Shown: positions 25,709 to 34,111 of the stretch, piece after piece
Layout: every line of letters starts with the position of its first letter
Numbering within the stretch: position 1 is the first letter of the stretch
NCBI RefSeq assembly: GCF_009792295.1
Contig: NZ_CP039934.1
Coordinates: 3,244,501 to 3,308,500 of the forward strand
Length of the DNA stretch: 64,000 bases
Reading direction: 5' to 3'
From: Myroides fluvii
GTDB taxonomy: Bacteria; Bacteroidota; Bacteroidia; Flavobacteriales; Flavobacteriaceae
Made by a program: the position numbers and the translations under genes
The notes under the pieces: generated by a model
What the model saw: the letters and a program-made list of their open reading frames with translations, nothing else
Told to the model about the DNA's origin: nothing
The model's database searches: none

Positions 25709-25722
25709 ATACCAATTGGTAT
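25709..25722. promoter_or_regulatory. TetR operator upstream of the regulator gene
   Basis: ATACCAATTGGTAT, a perfect 14-bp palindrome, next to the tetR -7 element. It differs from the thiolase site at one base. Confidence 0.65.
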
Positions 25723-25804
25723 ATTGAGTGAATCACCTAATTTTTGAAAGAATACATTTTTAACGTTGTCAAAAGATGGTAGAATTGTATGTGGAAAAAA
25801 CTTA

Positions 25805-26020
25805 TTACTTTAGTTGCGTAGGTAGTTTTCCATAGTGTTTTTTACAAGCAGTCGTAAAGTGATGCCTGTGTTTATATCCTACAGATGCTGCAATTGCATA
25901 AATCCTATACACATTGCTTGCCAAAACGCCTTGTTTAAGATGTTTTGAGTAGTTCAAGCGGAGGATTACAAGTAAACCAAGAATATAAAAGTAGCTTTTA
26001 AATAGGCTGGATGAAATGAT
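25805..26020 (-). pseudogene. AraC-family DNA-binding domain relic
   Basis: A minus-strand frame open from 26020 to the stop at 25805 encodes about 71 residues without a start codon. It contains YAIAASVGYKHRHHFTTACKKHYGKLPTQLK, in the pattern of the second helix-turn-helix of AraC regulators (IAxxVGYxxxxHFxxxFKKxxGxxP). The preceding residues (ILRLNYSKHLKQGVL) fit the region before it. No N-terminal sensing domain is present; a stop lies just upstream and a terminator at 26064. It is most likely the decayed 3' end of a regulator. A short functional product cannot be excluded. Confidence 0.6.
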
Positions 26021-26063
26021 TTAAAAAGAGGAAGTAGTATCGAGCAGGTTAGATTAAAAACAA

Positions 26064-26095
26064 AAGCAGGGAGCGCTAGATAGCGCTCCCTGCTT
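26064..26095 (-). terminator. Strong 15-bp hairpin after the Ig-like lipoprotein gene
   Basis: AAGCAGGGAGCGCTA / TAGCGCTCCCTGCTT with a 2-nt centre, followed on the minus strand by a T-rich stretch. It lies 46 bases after the stop of the 349-aa lipoprotein. Confidence 0.8.
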
Positions 26096-26140
26096 CATAT
26101 TTAACAAGTGTAAAATAGAAAAAATAAAGAATGAATTTTT

Positions 26141-27190
26141 TTATTTTTTGGTATTGATGGTGATTTCTCCTGTGTACTTTCCTATGATTTTTTCTTTGGG
26201 TTTACCTTTAAAGTCCATCGTCCATAGTGTAAAGTCAATTTTACCGTCTTTAACTAGTTCTATATATTGATTTCCCGTTGCTGTTTTGTACATATCTGCT
26301 AGGTCTACAGAAGAGCCTTCATCCGTGTGTACGTCTAACCATGTAGAACTCCAAGTAGTTAAACCAAAAGGTTCAAAAGGAGTAATGGTGTAATTTCCAT
26401 TTTTTGGAGATACTTGAAAAGCGAGTAGTTCTCTCTTAAATTCCACATTAAATTGAAGTACATTATTGAAGCTGTTAATCCCATTAGACAACTCTAATCG
26501 ATATTGATCATAAATTCCTCCATCTCCAACTTTTTGACCAATATATTTAAAAGAAGCCTTACTTAGGTCATATCTTTTGTCTTGGTAAATAAAATAACTA
26601 GGGGATTTAATTTCAACTTCACTTACGCGAACATCTATCGGTAAGGGTTGACTAGCTTCGTATCCTTCTTTAGTAGCAATAAAGGTGTAATTGCCTGCCT
26701 TTTGCGCTAACCAAGATGAGCCTACTTCCTTGCCATCGAGTTTAATAACAGCATCTGAAATTTGCTGATTGTTATTGTCTTTTACAGTAAATTTGATCGT
26801 TTCTCCTTCATAGAAAATTGTTCTTTCTGCAGATAAAACCAACTTTTTTTGCGTGGCTTGTCCGTTGTTTACTTTGATCGTTATACTGTTACTGTTTTTG
26901 TAACCTTCCTTTTTGGCAATGACAGTATAGGTACCTGCCTGTTGGAAAATAAATGGATTAGAAATGGCCACATTGTCAATAAATAAGGTAGCTCCTGCAA
27001 CTAATTCATTGTTTTCTTTTACCGTAAATTCTACAGCTTCTCCTTCTTTAATGTCGGTTTTGTTTGATGTTAATACTAAGGCTTTTTCTACGAATGGCGG
27101 TTCAGAATCCGAACTTTTGCTACAAGAAGTTGCCATCATAATTAAACTAAATAATGCAGTTAATGCAAATAATGAAAATGCTTTTTTCAT
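26141..27190 (-). CDS. Lipoprotein with two tandem Ig-like/PEGA-like repeats
   Basis: A 349-aa protein with lipobox ATSC (Cys23) then SKSSDSE. Two repeats of about 80 residues (35-110 and 115-190) share KLVLS/LVLTSN, a (K/Y)EG(E)-(A/T) core, FTVK(E/D)NN and a (G)TYT/NYTF...(A)KKEGY ending, so they are beta-sandwich modules. The unique C-terminal domain (about 200-345) has a FIYQDKRYDLSKASFKYIGQ segment. Such proteins probably bind a polymer or another surface protein; function unknown. Transcribed alone from a clear promoter. Confidence 0.75.
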   Translation of the reverse strand: MKKAFSLFALTALFSLIMMATSCSKSSDSEPPFVEKALVLTSNKTDIKEGEAVEFTVKENNELVAGATLFIDNVAISNPFIFQQAGTYTVIAKKEGYKNSNSITIKVNNGQATQKKLVLSAERTIFYEGETIKFTVKDNNNQQISDAVIKLDGKEVGSSWLAQKAGNYTFIATKEGYEASQPLPIDVRVSEVEIKSPSYFIYQDKRYDLSKASFKYIGQKVGDGGIYDQYRLELSNGINSFNNVLQFNVEFKRELLAFQVSPKNGNYTITPFEPFGLTTWSSTWLDVHTDEGSSVDLADMYKTATGNQYIELVKDGKIDFTLWTMDFKGKPKEKIIGKYTGEITINTKK

Positions 27191-27222
27191 AAAGATTTAT
27201 TTAAAAAATTATTTATAATGAG

Positions 27223-27252
27223 CAAAATTAGTCTAATTATTTACGCTTGCAA
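27223..27252 (-). promoter_or_regulatory. Promoter TTG-N19-TAATTTTG
   Basis: Minus-strand TTG (27250-27252) and TAATTTTG (27223-27230) are separated by 19 bases. It drives the lipoprotein gene, with a leader of about 25 bases. Confidence 0.65.
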
Positions 27253-27686
27253 CTTTAAATTGATTAAATAGTGGTTTTTAATGCATATTTGTTAATTATT
27301 CAATTTTTGAAAAAAAATACCAATGTATATTTATTTAAACACAACTATTATTGTTAGTATGTTTAATTTTTTAATAAAAAAAATAAACATACTTCATATT
27401 TAATGTGTTTTTGTTATTTATTATTCAAATAAGAATACGCGAAAGATTAAATAAACAAATAAGTATAAGGGGCGCATCAACGCAAAAATCGGATTGGATG
27501 GTTTATTTAAGTTAGAAGTAATATAAACTTACTGTTGAATCACGAGACTATTTTGTTGGGGTTATCTAAATTTAGTAGTAGAAGTTGTTAGAGTTTACAA
27601 ACTTCTAAATAGGGGTACTGGTAATCTGAGGTTTGGTTCTTTTTTACAGAAGGTTCATCCTTCATTTTTTTGTATCAGAAAAAAAC
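27253..27686. other. AT-rich gap without a recognised gene
   Basis: This stretch between the lipoprotein promoter and the riboswitch has no frame with coding character and no clear repeat. It should contain the promoter for the riboswitch operon, but no full consensus was found. Confidence 0.5.
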
Positions 27687-27792
27687 GTCAACTTTGTGCC
27701 CTTAAAGGGGTGCTGCAAGGTATTGTGGCTGAGATGATACCCTGGAACTCGTTTCCGCACCTGATCTAGGTAATGCTAGCGTAGGGATTGAC
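27687..27792 (+). ncRNA. TPP riboswitch (THI element)
   Basis: The conserved core is present in order: GGGGTGC, then GGCTGAGATGATACCC, then ACCTGATCTAGGTAATGC and GTAGGGA. The outermost P1 stem is GTCAA (27687-27691) with TTGAC (27788-27792). It binds thiamine pyrophosphate and would repress the downstream genes, by sequestering the start region or terminating early. The PnuC-type gene starts 36 bases after it. Confidence 0.95.
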
Positions 27793-27828
27793 TATTTATC
27801 ATCTCATCATTTACTTTATTAAGTTAAT

Positions 27829-28422
27829 ATGATGCAGGACATTTTACAACAAACAACGTGGGCCGAATGGCTCGGTGTTCTTTTTTCTATGATTCAAGTG
27901 GTGCTTGCATCGAGAAATAACTCCAACAACTATCTTTTTGGCATTGCCGGTATATCTTTGACCCTTTATGTCATGATTGTCGCAAAGCTCTATGGTGAAT
28001 TTACACTCAATCTTTATTATTTAGTGATGAGTATTTACGGTTGGTTGTATTGGAAGTACGGCAAACAAAAAGAAGAAGCGAAAATTTCGATTACCAATAC
28101 CCAAGAGAGACTTATTGTAGTGGGCCTTGTCAGCTTTACATTCATCTTGTTTTGGTTTTTTCTCACTCATTATACTGATTCTGATGTGCCTATTTGGGAT
28201 TCCTTAGTCTCCGCTTTTGCTTGGGCAGGGATGTGGTTGATGGCAAAGCGAAAGATTGAGAATTGGATACTACTGAACATCAGCAACTTGATATCTGTGC
28301 CTTTGATGATTCACAAAGACTTGTATCTCTATGCGGGATTAACGGTTTTCTTGTTTATTGTTGCGGTAGTGGGGTTTGTCAAATGGAGTAAAATCTTAAA
28401 GGAGCAGCAATATGTTAAGTGA
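27829..28422 (+). CDS. pnuT: PnuC-family transporter, predicted thiamine transporter PnuT
   Basis: A 197-aa membrane protein with about seven helices and PnuC signatures (WAEWLGVLFSMIQVVLASRNN at the N terminus, YYLVMSIYGWLYWKYGK in the centre). PnuC proteins take up vitamin precursors by facilitated diffusion followed by phosphorylation. The TPP riboswitch directly upstream points to thiamine as the substrate, by the established link between TPP riboswitches and PnuT. It overlaps the next gene by 11 bases. Confidence 0.85.
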   Translation: MMQDILQQTTWAEWLGVLFSMIQVVLASRNNSNNYLFGIAGISLTLYVMIVAKLYGEFTLNLYYLVMSIYGWLYWKYGKQKEEAKISITNTQERLIVVGLVSFTFILFWFFLTHYTDSDVPIWDSLVSAFAWAGMWLMAKRKIENWILLNISNLISVPLMIHKDLYLYAGLTVFLFIVAVVGFVKWSKILKEQQYVK

Positions 28423-29431
28423 TGGTGAATTGAGGGCTCGTATGCAAGGGGCTACGGCTATTTCGGATGAGGTGATCAACCATATTTACAAAAAGCGATG
28501 GTTGCAAATCTGGGTACCACAAAGTTATGGAGGTTTGGGATGTGATTTTAAAACTGGAATTACCTATCTATACGAATGGGCAAAGATAGATGGGAGTTTA
28601 GGGTGGATGCTTACCCTGTGTTCTGGTGCAAATTACTTTGCTCGGAACATGCTGCCTGAAACGGCTAAACGATTATTTGCCAAGGAGTATACTTGTTTTG
28701 GAGGTAGTGGTATGGTGGGTGGAACAGCAGATGAACAAGAAGACGGATCGTATCTCCTTCAGGGGGTGTGGCATTATGCGACTGGTGCGCCTTATTTGAG
28801 TCATTTTACACTCAACGCTCGACTGCTGAAACAAGGAAAACCACGCTTGGATGCTGAAGGAAATCCTTGTATTCGCTCTTTTATCGTAGAGCAGAGTAAG
28901 GTGACGATTATTCCAAATTGGAAATCTATGGGGATGAAAGCGACAGGGACCTTTTCTTTTGAGGTGAACCAAGTGACCGTTCCTGCAGATTATCACTTTG
29001 TATATGACACTTTTTATACTGCTGATGTTGTAACTAAAATTCCCTTTCGCACTTTTGCTGATTTGACACTCCTTGTGAACTATTTGGGCATGGCCTATCA
29101 CTATATGGAAGAAGCGCAGACTGTACTTCCGGCCAAAGTTTTAGCCTCGGATCAAAGTGAAATCAACACTGCTTTTGAAACAGTCCTTGACTATGCCAGT
29201 CAAATCGAAATCGCTTTAGCGAATAATGCAGCTGTAGCGCTTGAAATACAAGAGGAAATACACACTTTTGGAACACAAGTGGTTGCCCAATTAATCGAAC
29301 AAGTGATTCGTGTACACGTTCAATTGGGGATTAAGGGAACTCAAGTAGATCAACCAATACATCAAGTGTTCGCTGATTTTTTTACAGCAACCCAACACGC
29401 TAATTTTAGATCAGATTTGACGGTTTTTTAA
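28412..29431 (+). CDS. Acyl-CoA-dehydrogenase-like flavoprotein under TPP control
   Basis: A 339-aa protein with the acyl-CoA dehydrogenase fold: N-terminal helical domain containing LQIWVPQSYGGLGCDF, a GSLGWMLTLCSG segment, a beta domain with GVWHYATGAPYL and KSMGMKATGTFSFEV, and a C-terminal helical bundle. It is shorter than a standard acyl-CoA dehydrogenase (about 380 aa). No clear catalytic Glu is seen, so a class D flavin monooxygenase-like role (DszC/HsaA relatives) is possible. Translationally coupled to pnuT behind a TPP riboswitch, it may act on thiamine, its precursors or breakdown products; this is inference. Confidence 0.7.
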   Translation: MLSDGELRARMQGATAISDEVINHIYKKRWLQIWVPQSYGGLGCDFKTGITYLYEWAKIDGSLGWMLTLCSGANYFARNMLPETAKRLFAKEYTCFGGSGMVGGTADEQEDGSYLLQGVWHYATGAPYLSHFTLNARLLKQGKPRLDAEGNPCIRSFIVEQSKVTIIPNWKSMGMKATGTFSFEVNQVTVPADYHFVYDTFYTADVVTKIPFRTFADLTLLVNYLGMAYHYMEEAQTVLPAKVLASDQSEINTAFETVLDYASQIEIALANNAAVALEIQEEIHTFGTQVVAQLIEQVIRVHVQLGIKGTQVDQPIHQVFADFFTATQHANFRSDLTVF

Positions 29432-29473
29432 TTTTTAATTCTGTATTCTTCTAAAATAAAAAGGTTGTTTCCA

Positions 29474-29504
29474 TTGTAAGACTTCTCTTGAAGCACTACT
29501 TTTG
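29474..29504 (+). promoter_or_regulatory. Promoter TTG-N20-TACTTTTG
   Basis: TTG (29474-29476) and TACTTTTG (29497-29504) with a 20-base spacer, about 60 bases before the EamA gene. Confidence 0.6.
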
Positions 29505-29564
29505 CACCAAATTTGAACTTTATGCTTGCAGAAGAATAAAGTTTATTTTTTTTAATTATTTGAA

Positions 29565-30407
29565 ATGAGTGAAAAAAGAACTGCTATTTCAGCCGCTTTG
29601 ACTTCTATAATGTGTGTGCAAGGGGGTGCGTCTTTAGCAAAAAGGCTGTTTCCAGTTTTAGGACCAGCAGGTGCAAGCTCTTTGCGCATTGGTTTATCCG
29701 CTATCTTGTTGCTACTTATCAATAGACCTAATTTTAAAGCATTAACCAAACAACAATGGTTGTGCTGTTTGGGCTATGGCGTGAGTATTGGAGGCATGAA
29801 CTTACTCTTTTATTTTGCAATCGAAAGAGTGCCCTTAGGATTGGGAGTGACCGTAGAATTCGTAGGTCCTTTGCTTTTAGCTTTATTTTTATCGAGAAAA
29901 GTACTCGATGTACTTTGGGCTTTGCTCGCTTGTGTTGGAATCTTGTTGATTGTGCCTTGGAAGAGCAATAATGTGGATTTATTCGGACTTGCGATGGCTT
30001 TTACAGCGGGGATGTTTTGGGTTGGTTATATTGTCATGGGAAGCAAGGTTTCCCAACTAATAGATGGGCGAACTGCGGTTTCTGTTGGAACATTATTTGC
30101 CGCAATGATTATCGTTCCTGTCGGCATTGCCTCTGGAGGATTGGTTCATCTTACGCTCAATCTTTTTTTATTGGGATTGGCAGTTGCTATTTTGTCTAGT
30201 GCACTTCCTTTTACGTTGGACTTGGTCGCAATGAAGCGCATGCCTGCTAAGAGCTTTAGTATTTTAACTAGTTTACACCCTGCATTTGCAGCTTTGAGTG
30301 GATTATTGTTCTTAGGTGAAGCACTTAGCTTGATTCAGTGGTTGTCTATAGCATGTGTTGTTTTTGCAAGTATAGGAACTACAATAACTTCATCTAAAGC
30401 TAGTTAG
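29565..30407 (+). CDS. EamA/DMT family exporter, RhtA-like
   Basis: A 280-aa protein with ten predicted helices arranged as two EamA repeats. The first repeat contains GGASLAKRLFPVLGPAGASSLRIGLSA and the segment ERVPLGLGVTVEFVGPLLLAL, close to the RhtA threonine/homoserine exporter group. It would export amino acids or small metabolites; the substrate is unproved. It has its own promoter and stands apart from the thiamine operon. Confidence 0.82.
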   Translation: MSEKRTAISAALTSIMCVQGGASLAKRLFPVLGPAGASSLRIGLSAILLLLINRPNFKALTKQQWLCCLGYGVSIGGMNLLFYFAIERVPLGLGVTVEFVGPLLLALFLSRKVLDVLWALLACVGILLIVPWKSNNVDLFGLAMAFTAGMFWVGYIVMGSKVSQLIDGRTAVSVGTLFAAMIIVPVGIASGGLVHLTLNLFLLGLAVAILSSALPFTLDLVAMKRMPAKSFSILTSLHPAFAALSGLLFLGEALSLIQWLSIACVVFASIGTTITSSKAS

Positions 30408-30506
30408 TGGTTGTTTGTTAATCTTTTACTTTACTTGTTTTAAGAAGTGTAGGAGGAGGCAGAGAACAAAATAAAAGTTAGCACTCCATTTTTAAAGAGA
30501 ATAGTT

Positions 30507-30514
30507 TACCTTTG
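30507..30514 (+). promoter_or_regulatory. pepD -7 element TACCTTTG
   Basis: An exact TAnnTTTG match 35 bases before the pepD ATG. Confidence 0.5.
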
Positions 30515-30549
30515 AGGTACAAGGAATAATAAGAATCTAGATTGAAATT

Positions 30550-32022
30550 ATGAACCAAGAAATAAGAAACTTAGAACCTAAACAAGTATGGAATAAGTTT
30601 GCTGATTTAAATGCTGTGCCACGTCCTTCTAAAAAAGAAGAACGCGTGATTGCGTTTATGGTAGACTTTGGAAAGTCATTAGGATTAGAAACAATCCAGG
30701 ATGAGGTAGGAAATGTCATCATCAAAAAACCTGCAACGGCGGGAATGGAGAACAGAAAGACTATTGTGATGCAATCACACTTGGATATGGTTCACCAAAA
30801 AAACAACGATACGGATTTCGATTTTGATACACAGGGAATCGAAATGTATGTGGAAGATGGATGGGTACGTGCTAAAGGAACTACTTTAGGGGCGGATAAC
30901 GGACTTGGAGTTGCTACAATTATGGCAATTTTAGAGAGTTCAACTATTCCACATCCTGCGATTGAGGCTCTTTTTACAATTGATGAAGAAACCGGAATGA
31001 CAGGGGCAAAGGGATTAAAAGGAGGCCTATTAGCAGGTGAAATTCTTTTAAATTTAGATACAGAAGAAGACGACGAAATTGATATCGGATGTGCTGGAGG
31101 AATTGACGTAACTGCAGCAGCAGAATACGATGAAGAAGATGCACCAGGAAATTCAGTAGGATATCGCATTACAATTAAAGGATTGAACGGTGGGCATTCA
31201 GGAATGGATATCCACAAAGGATTGGGGAATGCCAACAAAATCATGAACCGATTATTGTTTGATTCTTTTGATAATTTTGGCTTGCAAATCGCTACAATTA
31301 AAGGTGGAAGCTTGCGCAATGCAATTCCACGCGAAAGTGTAGCAACTGTTGTTATTGCTCAGATGTACGATGAAGCTTTTGTATACGATATGACGCAAAT
31401 TGTAGAGGATATCAAAGCAGAATTACATACAGTAGATCCAGAATTGGAAGTGATCTTTGAAAAATTAGACGAAGCTGAAACGCCGAAAAAAGTAATGCCT
31501 TCTATGGCACAATATTTTTTCGTGCGCTCGATGTATGCTGCTCATAATGGCGTATTCCGCATGAGCCCAGATTTCGATGATTTAGTTGAAGCGTCGAATA
31601 ATATCGCTAAAATTGAGGTAGGTAACGGACAGTTAACGGTAAAATGTTTAACGCGTTCATCTGTTGAATCTTCTAAAATGGACGTAGCCAATGGTTTGCG
31701 CTCGGCTTTCGAATTAATGGGATGTGAAGTTGAGTTTTCAGGTTCTTACCCAGGATGGAGCCCGAATCCTAGCTCGGAAATTTTAGATGTGTTAGTGGAT
31801 ATTTACGAAAAACAACACAGCGAAAAACCTAGTGTTGTGGCTTGTCACGCGGGATTAGAATGTGGAATCTTAGGAACGCATTATCCAGATATGGATATGA
31901 TTTCTTTTGGTCCGACAATCAAAGGAGCTCACTCTCCTGCAGAACGCGCGAATATTGAGTCCCTTCAAAAATTCTGGAACTTTGTTTTAGAGATCTTAAA
32001 GCAAATCCCCGAAAGAAAATAA
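30550..32022 (+). CDS. pepD: Aminoacyl-histidine dipeptidase
   Basis: A 490-aa M20C metallopeptidase. Metal and catalytic motifs: QSHLDMVHQK (His ligand and Asp), GADNGLGVA (bridging Asp), TIDEETGMTGAKGL (catalytic Glu pair), NLDTEEDDEI and a C-terminal SFGPTIKGAHSPAER (His ligand). It hydrolyses Xaa-His and related dipeptides in the cytoplasm. Length and motif order match the PepD family. It stands alone and ends with a terminator. Confidence 0.93.
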   Translation: MNQEIRNLEPKQVWNKFADLNAVPRPSKKEERVIAFMVDFGKSLGLETIQDEVGNVIIKKPATAGMENRKTIVMQSHLDMVHQKNNDTDFDFDTQGIEMYVEDGWVRAKGTTLGADNGLGVATIMAILESSTIPHPAIEALFTIDEETGMTGAKGLKGGLLAGEILLNLDTEEDDEIDIGCAGGIDVTAAAEYDEEDAPGNSVGYRITIKGLNGGHSGMDIHKGLGNANKIMNRLLFDSFDNFGLQIATIKGGSLRNAIPRESVATVVIAQMYDEAFVYDMTQIVEDIKAELHTVDPELEVIFEKLDEAETPKKVMPSMAQYFFVRSMYAAHNGVFRMSPDFDDLVEASNNIAKIEVGNGQLTVKCLTRSSVESSKMDVANGLRSAFELMGCEVEFSGSYPGWSPNPSSEILDVLVDIYEKQHSEKPSVVACHAGLECGILGTHYPDMDMISFGPTIKGAHSPAERANIESLQKFWNFVLEILKQIPERK

Positions 32023-32050
32023 ACGCATCGAACGATCGTTAATAGTAAAA

Positions 32051-32080
32051 AAACAGCAAGAGCCTTTCTTGCTGTTTTTT
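32051..32080 (+). terminator. Terminator after pepD
   Basis: AAACAGCAAGA / TCTTGCTGTTT stem with a 5-nt loop and a T-run. Confidence 0.8.
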
Positions 32081-32154
32081 TTATGTCAAAATCAAGTGCT
32101 TTAAATTAAATTATCATAAAATTAAAAAGCACTACTATTATTTTGTACTTTTCC

Positions 32155-32171
32155 ATTCGTTAATAACGAAT
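32155..32171. promoter_or_regulatory. 17-bp palindrome next to a lipoprotein start
   Basis: ATTCGTTAATAACGAAT is a perfect 8-bp inverted repeat around one base, 10 bases before the ATG at 32182. It could be an operator or a leader hairpin. No cognate regulator is visible nearby. Confidence 0.4.
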
Positions 32172-32181
32172 ATGCATTGGT

Positions 32182-32697
32182 ATGAAATTAATAAGAAAGA
32201 AGGGAATTAGAATGTTGTTGGTTGTGCCAATACTCTTTTCTTCCGCTTGTATTAGAGAAGGAGACCCAACACATTATCACTATACCATCGAAAATCAAAG
32301 TGGTGTTCCGGTAGAGTTGAAAGTCTACAGCATGGAAAAAGATGGAGCAAAAAATAATGTGCACTACATTTCCTTGGCTCCTAACGAACAAATAACAAAA
32401 AATTACAAAGATTATCCTTCTTATAGTGGCTATAATTTTGCTGAATTTTTTCGCACAAAGGAAGGAGCGCCTAATGTGGTAGAAGTTATTTATGAAAATA
32501 AGAAGAAAACCGTTTTTGTACAACTGCAATTCAATGGTATAATAGAGAATAACTGCACAAACGTTTTTGGGGAAATAGTGGACTGTGAGGAAAGAAATCT
32601 GTTAGATACATTTAACTATAGAAATGTAGAGGAGCATTATAAGATAACAAAAGCAGATTATGAAGCAGCAACAGATTGCGATGGGGATTGTCACTAG
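32182..32697 (+). CDS. Lipoprotein of unknown function
   Basis: A 171-aa protein with lipobox SSAC (Cys23) followed by IREGD. Residues 30-75 hold an IENQSGVPVELKVYS segment that resembles a beta-sandwich. Four more Cys occur near the C terminus (residues 126, 135, 165, 169), which could pair or bind metal. No named family is recognised. Two ATGs (codons 1 and 11) are possible; the first gives a more positive signal peptide. Confidence 0.6.
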   Translation: MKLIRKKGIRMLLVVPILFSSACIREGDPTHYHYTIENQSGVPVELKVYSMEKDGAKNNVHYISLAPNEQITKNYKDYPSYSGYNFAEFFRTKEGAPNVVEVIYENKKKTVFVQLQFNGIIENNCTNVFGEIVDCEERNLLDTFNYRNVEEHYKITKADYEAATDCDGDCH

Positions 32698-32722
32698 GCT
32701 AAGGCGATTGCGAATAACATTT

Positions 32723-32772
32723 AGGAGCGTACAGCTAGTGAAAATCGGGAAATTACGAGTAATTGAACACTT
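32723..32772. repeat. Possible diverged copy of the 16.2-kb repeat
   Basis: On the plus strand, TAGTGAAAATCGG and TTGAACACTT occur in the same order and similar spacing as in the reverse complement of the 54-bp unit (TAGTGAAAATCGG ... TCGAACACTA). Identity beyond these blocks is low, so the relation is tentative. Confidence 0.3.
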
Positions 32773-32874
32773 GTTTGATGTGTGCGTTGAAAAATAAAGA
32801 CAAATTATAAAATCAGTTTTAATAAGGATATAATGCAAGTATTTTTACTGCTATAATCCAATCAAATATTTAGG

Positions 32875-33297
32875 ATGAAAACACTTTACTTTACCTTCGT
32901 GGCACTATGTTTTACAAGCATCTTGGTGGCCCAAGAGGTTAAATTTAAAAACAAATCGGTATTTATTGATAAACAAGAGGTGTTGCGCTATGAACAACCT
33001 TTTTTATCCGATGAAATTACGTTCAAAAAACTCCATTCGCAGGAGGAAGTTGTTTATATCACGCCTGCAAGAGAAGATAGAGGAAAATACAATGAAATAA
33101 TCTATTATACCCTTGTTTTTGTGCAAGAAAAAGTGTCTTTTGAAACACAAAAATTCAATCAAAAAGGCATGAAAAATATTTTCAAACAATTGGTGAAAGA
33201 AGGGGTTGTTTTGCCTGATGGAACTGTCAATGTTGAGGCTATGGAACGCTTTAAAGTGAAATATGAAGACACCCTTACCAAGCTTTTAATTCGCTAA
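32875..33297 (+). CDS. Small secreted protein of unknown function
   Basis: A 140-aa protein with a signal peptide (MKTLYFTFVALCFTSILVAQ, cleavage after Ala19). The mature part is mixed alpha/beta and charged, with no recognised motif; the C-terminal part (VNVEAMERFKVKYEDTL) is helical. It stands between two single genes with no obvious operon partners. Confidence 0.6.
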   Translation: MKTLYFTFVALCFTSILVAQEVKFKNKSVFIDKQEVLRYEQPFLSDEITFKKLHSQEEVVYITPAREDRGKYNEIIYYTLVFVQEKVSFETQKFNQKGMKNIFKQLVKEGVVLPDGTVNVEAMERFKVKYEDTLTKLLIR

Positions 33298-33411
33298 GAG
33301 GAAGACAGATAATCCTAAATATTTTAAGGAAATTTTAATTTTTAAGCCAGGCGAATTGTAAATTGCTTTTTGTACATTAGTTGCCTCAAGAAAACAAAAC
33401 TCAAAAGCATT

Positions 33412-34017
33412 ATGAAAAAATCAATCTTAGCACTGGCATTAGTAAGTTTAGTAGCTATTTCATGTGGAGATAAAAAATCAACAGATACAACTACACCCGA
33501 ACAAGCTGTAGAGCAAACAACAGAAGTGCCTCAACAAAAAGAGTTGACTTACGCTATTGAATGGACTGCATTCAAAACACCAGCAAAAGTTGGAGTAAAA
33601 GGAACATTTGATCAAGTGAAATTGTCAGAGGTAAACCAAGAAGCAGCTACGTTAGCTGAAGGATTAAAAGGAGCTCAGTTTTCAATTGTCACAAGTTCAG
33701 CTAGTACGGGAGATCCAGCTAGAGATGAAACGTTGCGTTTGAATTTCTTCAGTAAGTTAGTAGGAAACATCAATGGATTCTTTGGAGAGTTTAAAGAGGG
33801 GAAAGTACTTGTAAATCTTACGCTGAATGGAATTACGAAAGAAAAAGAGTTTTCTTATGAAGAAACAGAAGCAGGTGTAAAATTAAATGGTGCGATTGAC
33901 ATCTTAGCAGATTTTACTGCAAAAGACGCTTTCAATGCTTTACATGAAGCTTGTGGTGCTTTACACGAAGGAAAAACATGGTCTGATGTAGAGATTGCTG
34001 TAGAGATTAAAAAATAA
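33412..34017 (+). CDS. YceI family lipoprotein
   Basis: About 201 aa with lipobox AISC (Cys18) followed by GDKKS. The rest is the YceI lipocalin-like barrel, recognised by IEWTAFKTPAKVGVKGTFDQVK, the DPARDETLRLNFFSKL segment and the closing LNGITKEKEFSYEE part. YceI proteins bind polyisoprenoid lipids such as ubiquinone precursors in the periplasm. The start at 33412 (MKKSILAL) gives a proper signal peptide; an in-frame ATG at 33370 is unlikely. Confidence 0.85.
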   Translation: MKKSILALALVSLVAISCGDKKSTDTTTPEQAVEQTTEVPQQKELTYAIEWTAFKTPAKVGVKGTFDQVKLSEVNQEAATLAEGLKGAQFSIVTSSASTGDPARDETLRLNFFSKLVGNINGFFGEFKEGKVLVNLTLNGITKEKEFSYEETEAGVKLNGAIDILADFTAKDAFNALHEACGALHEGKTWSDVEIAVEIKK

Positions 34018-34040
34018 AAGTAATAAAAGAGATGAAATGA

Positions 34041-34074
34041 AGAGGAATATGCAGATATATTCCTCTTTTTTTTT
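34041..34074 (+). terminator. Terminator after the YceI gene
   Basis: AGAGGAATAT / ATATTCCTCT stem with a 6-nt loop and nine Ts. It abuts the prfA promoter element. Confidence 0.8.
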
Positions 34075-34081
34075 ACCTTTG
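34074..34081 (+). promoter_or_regulatory. prfA -7 element TACCTTTG
   Basis: An exact TAnnTTTG match 30 bases before the prfA ATG. Confidence 0.5.
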
Positions 34082-34111
34082 CAGTCCAATTAAATTATCT
34101 CTTTTCTAGAT

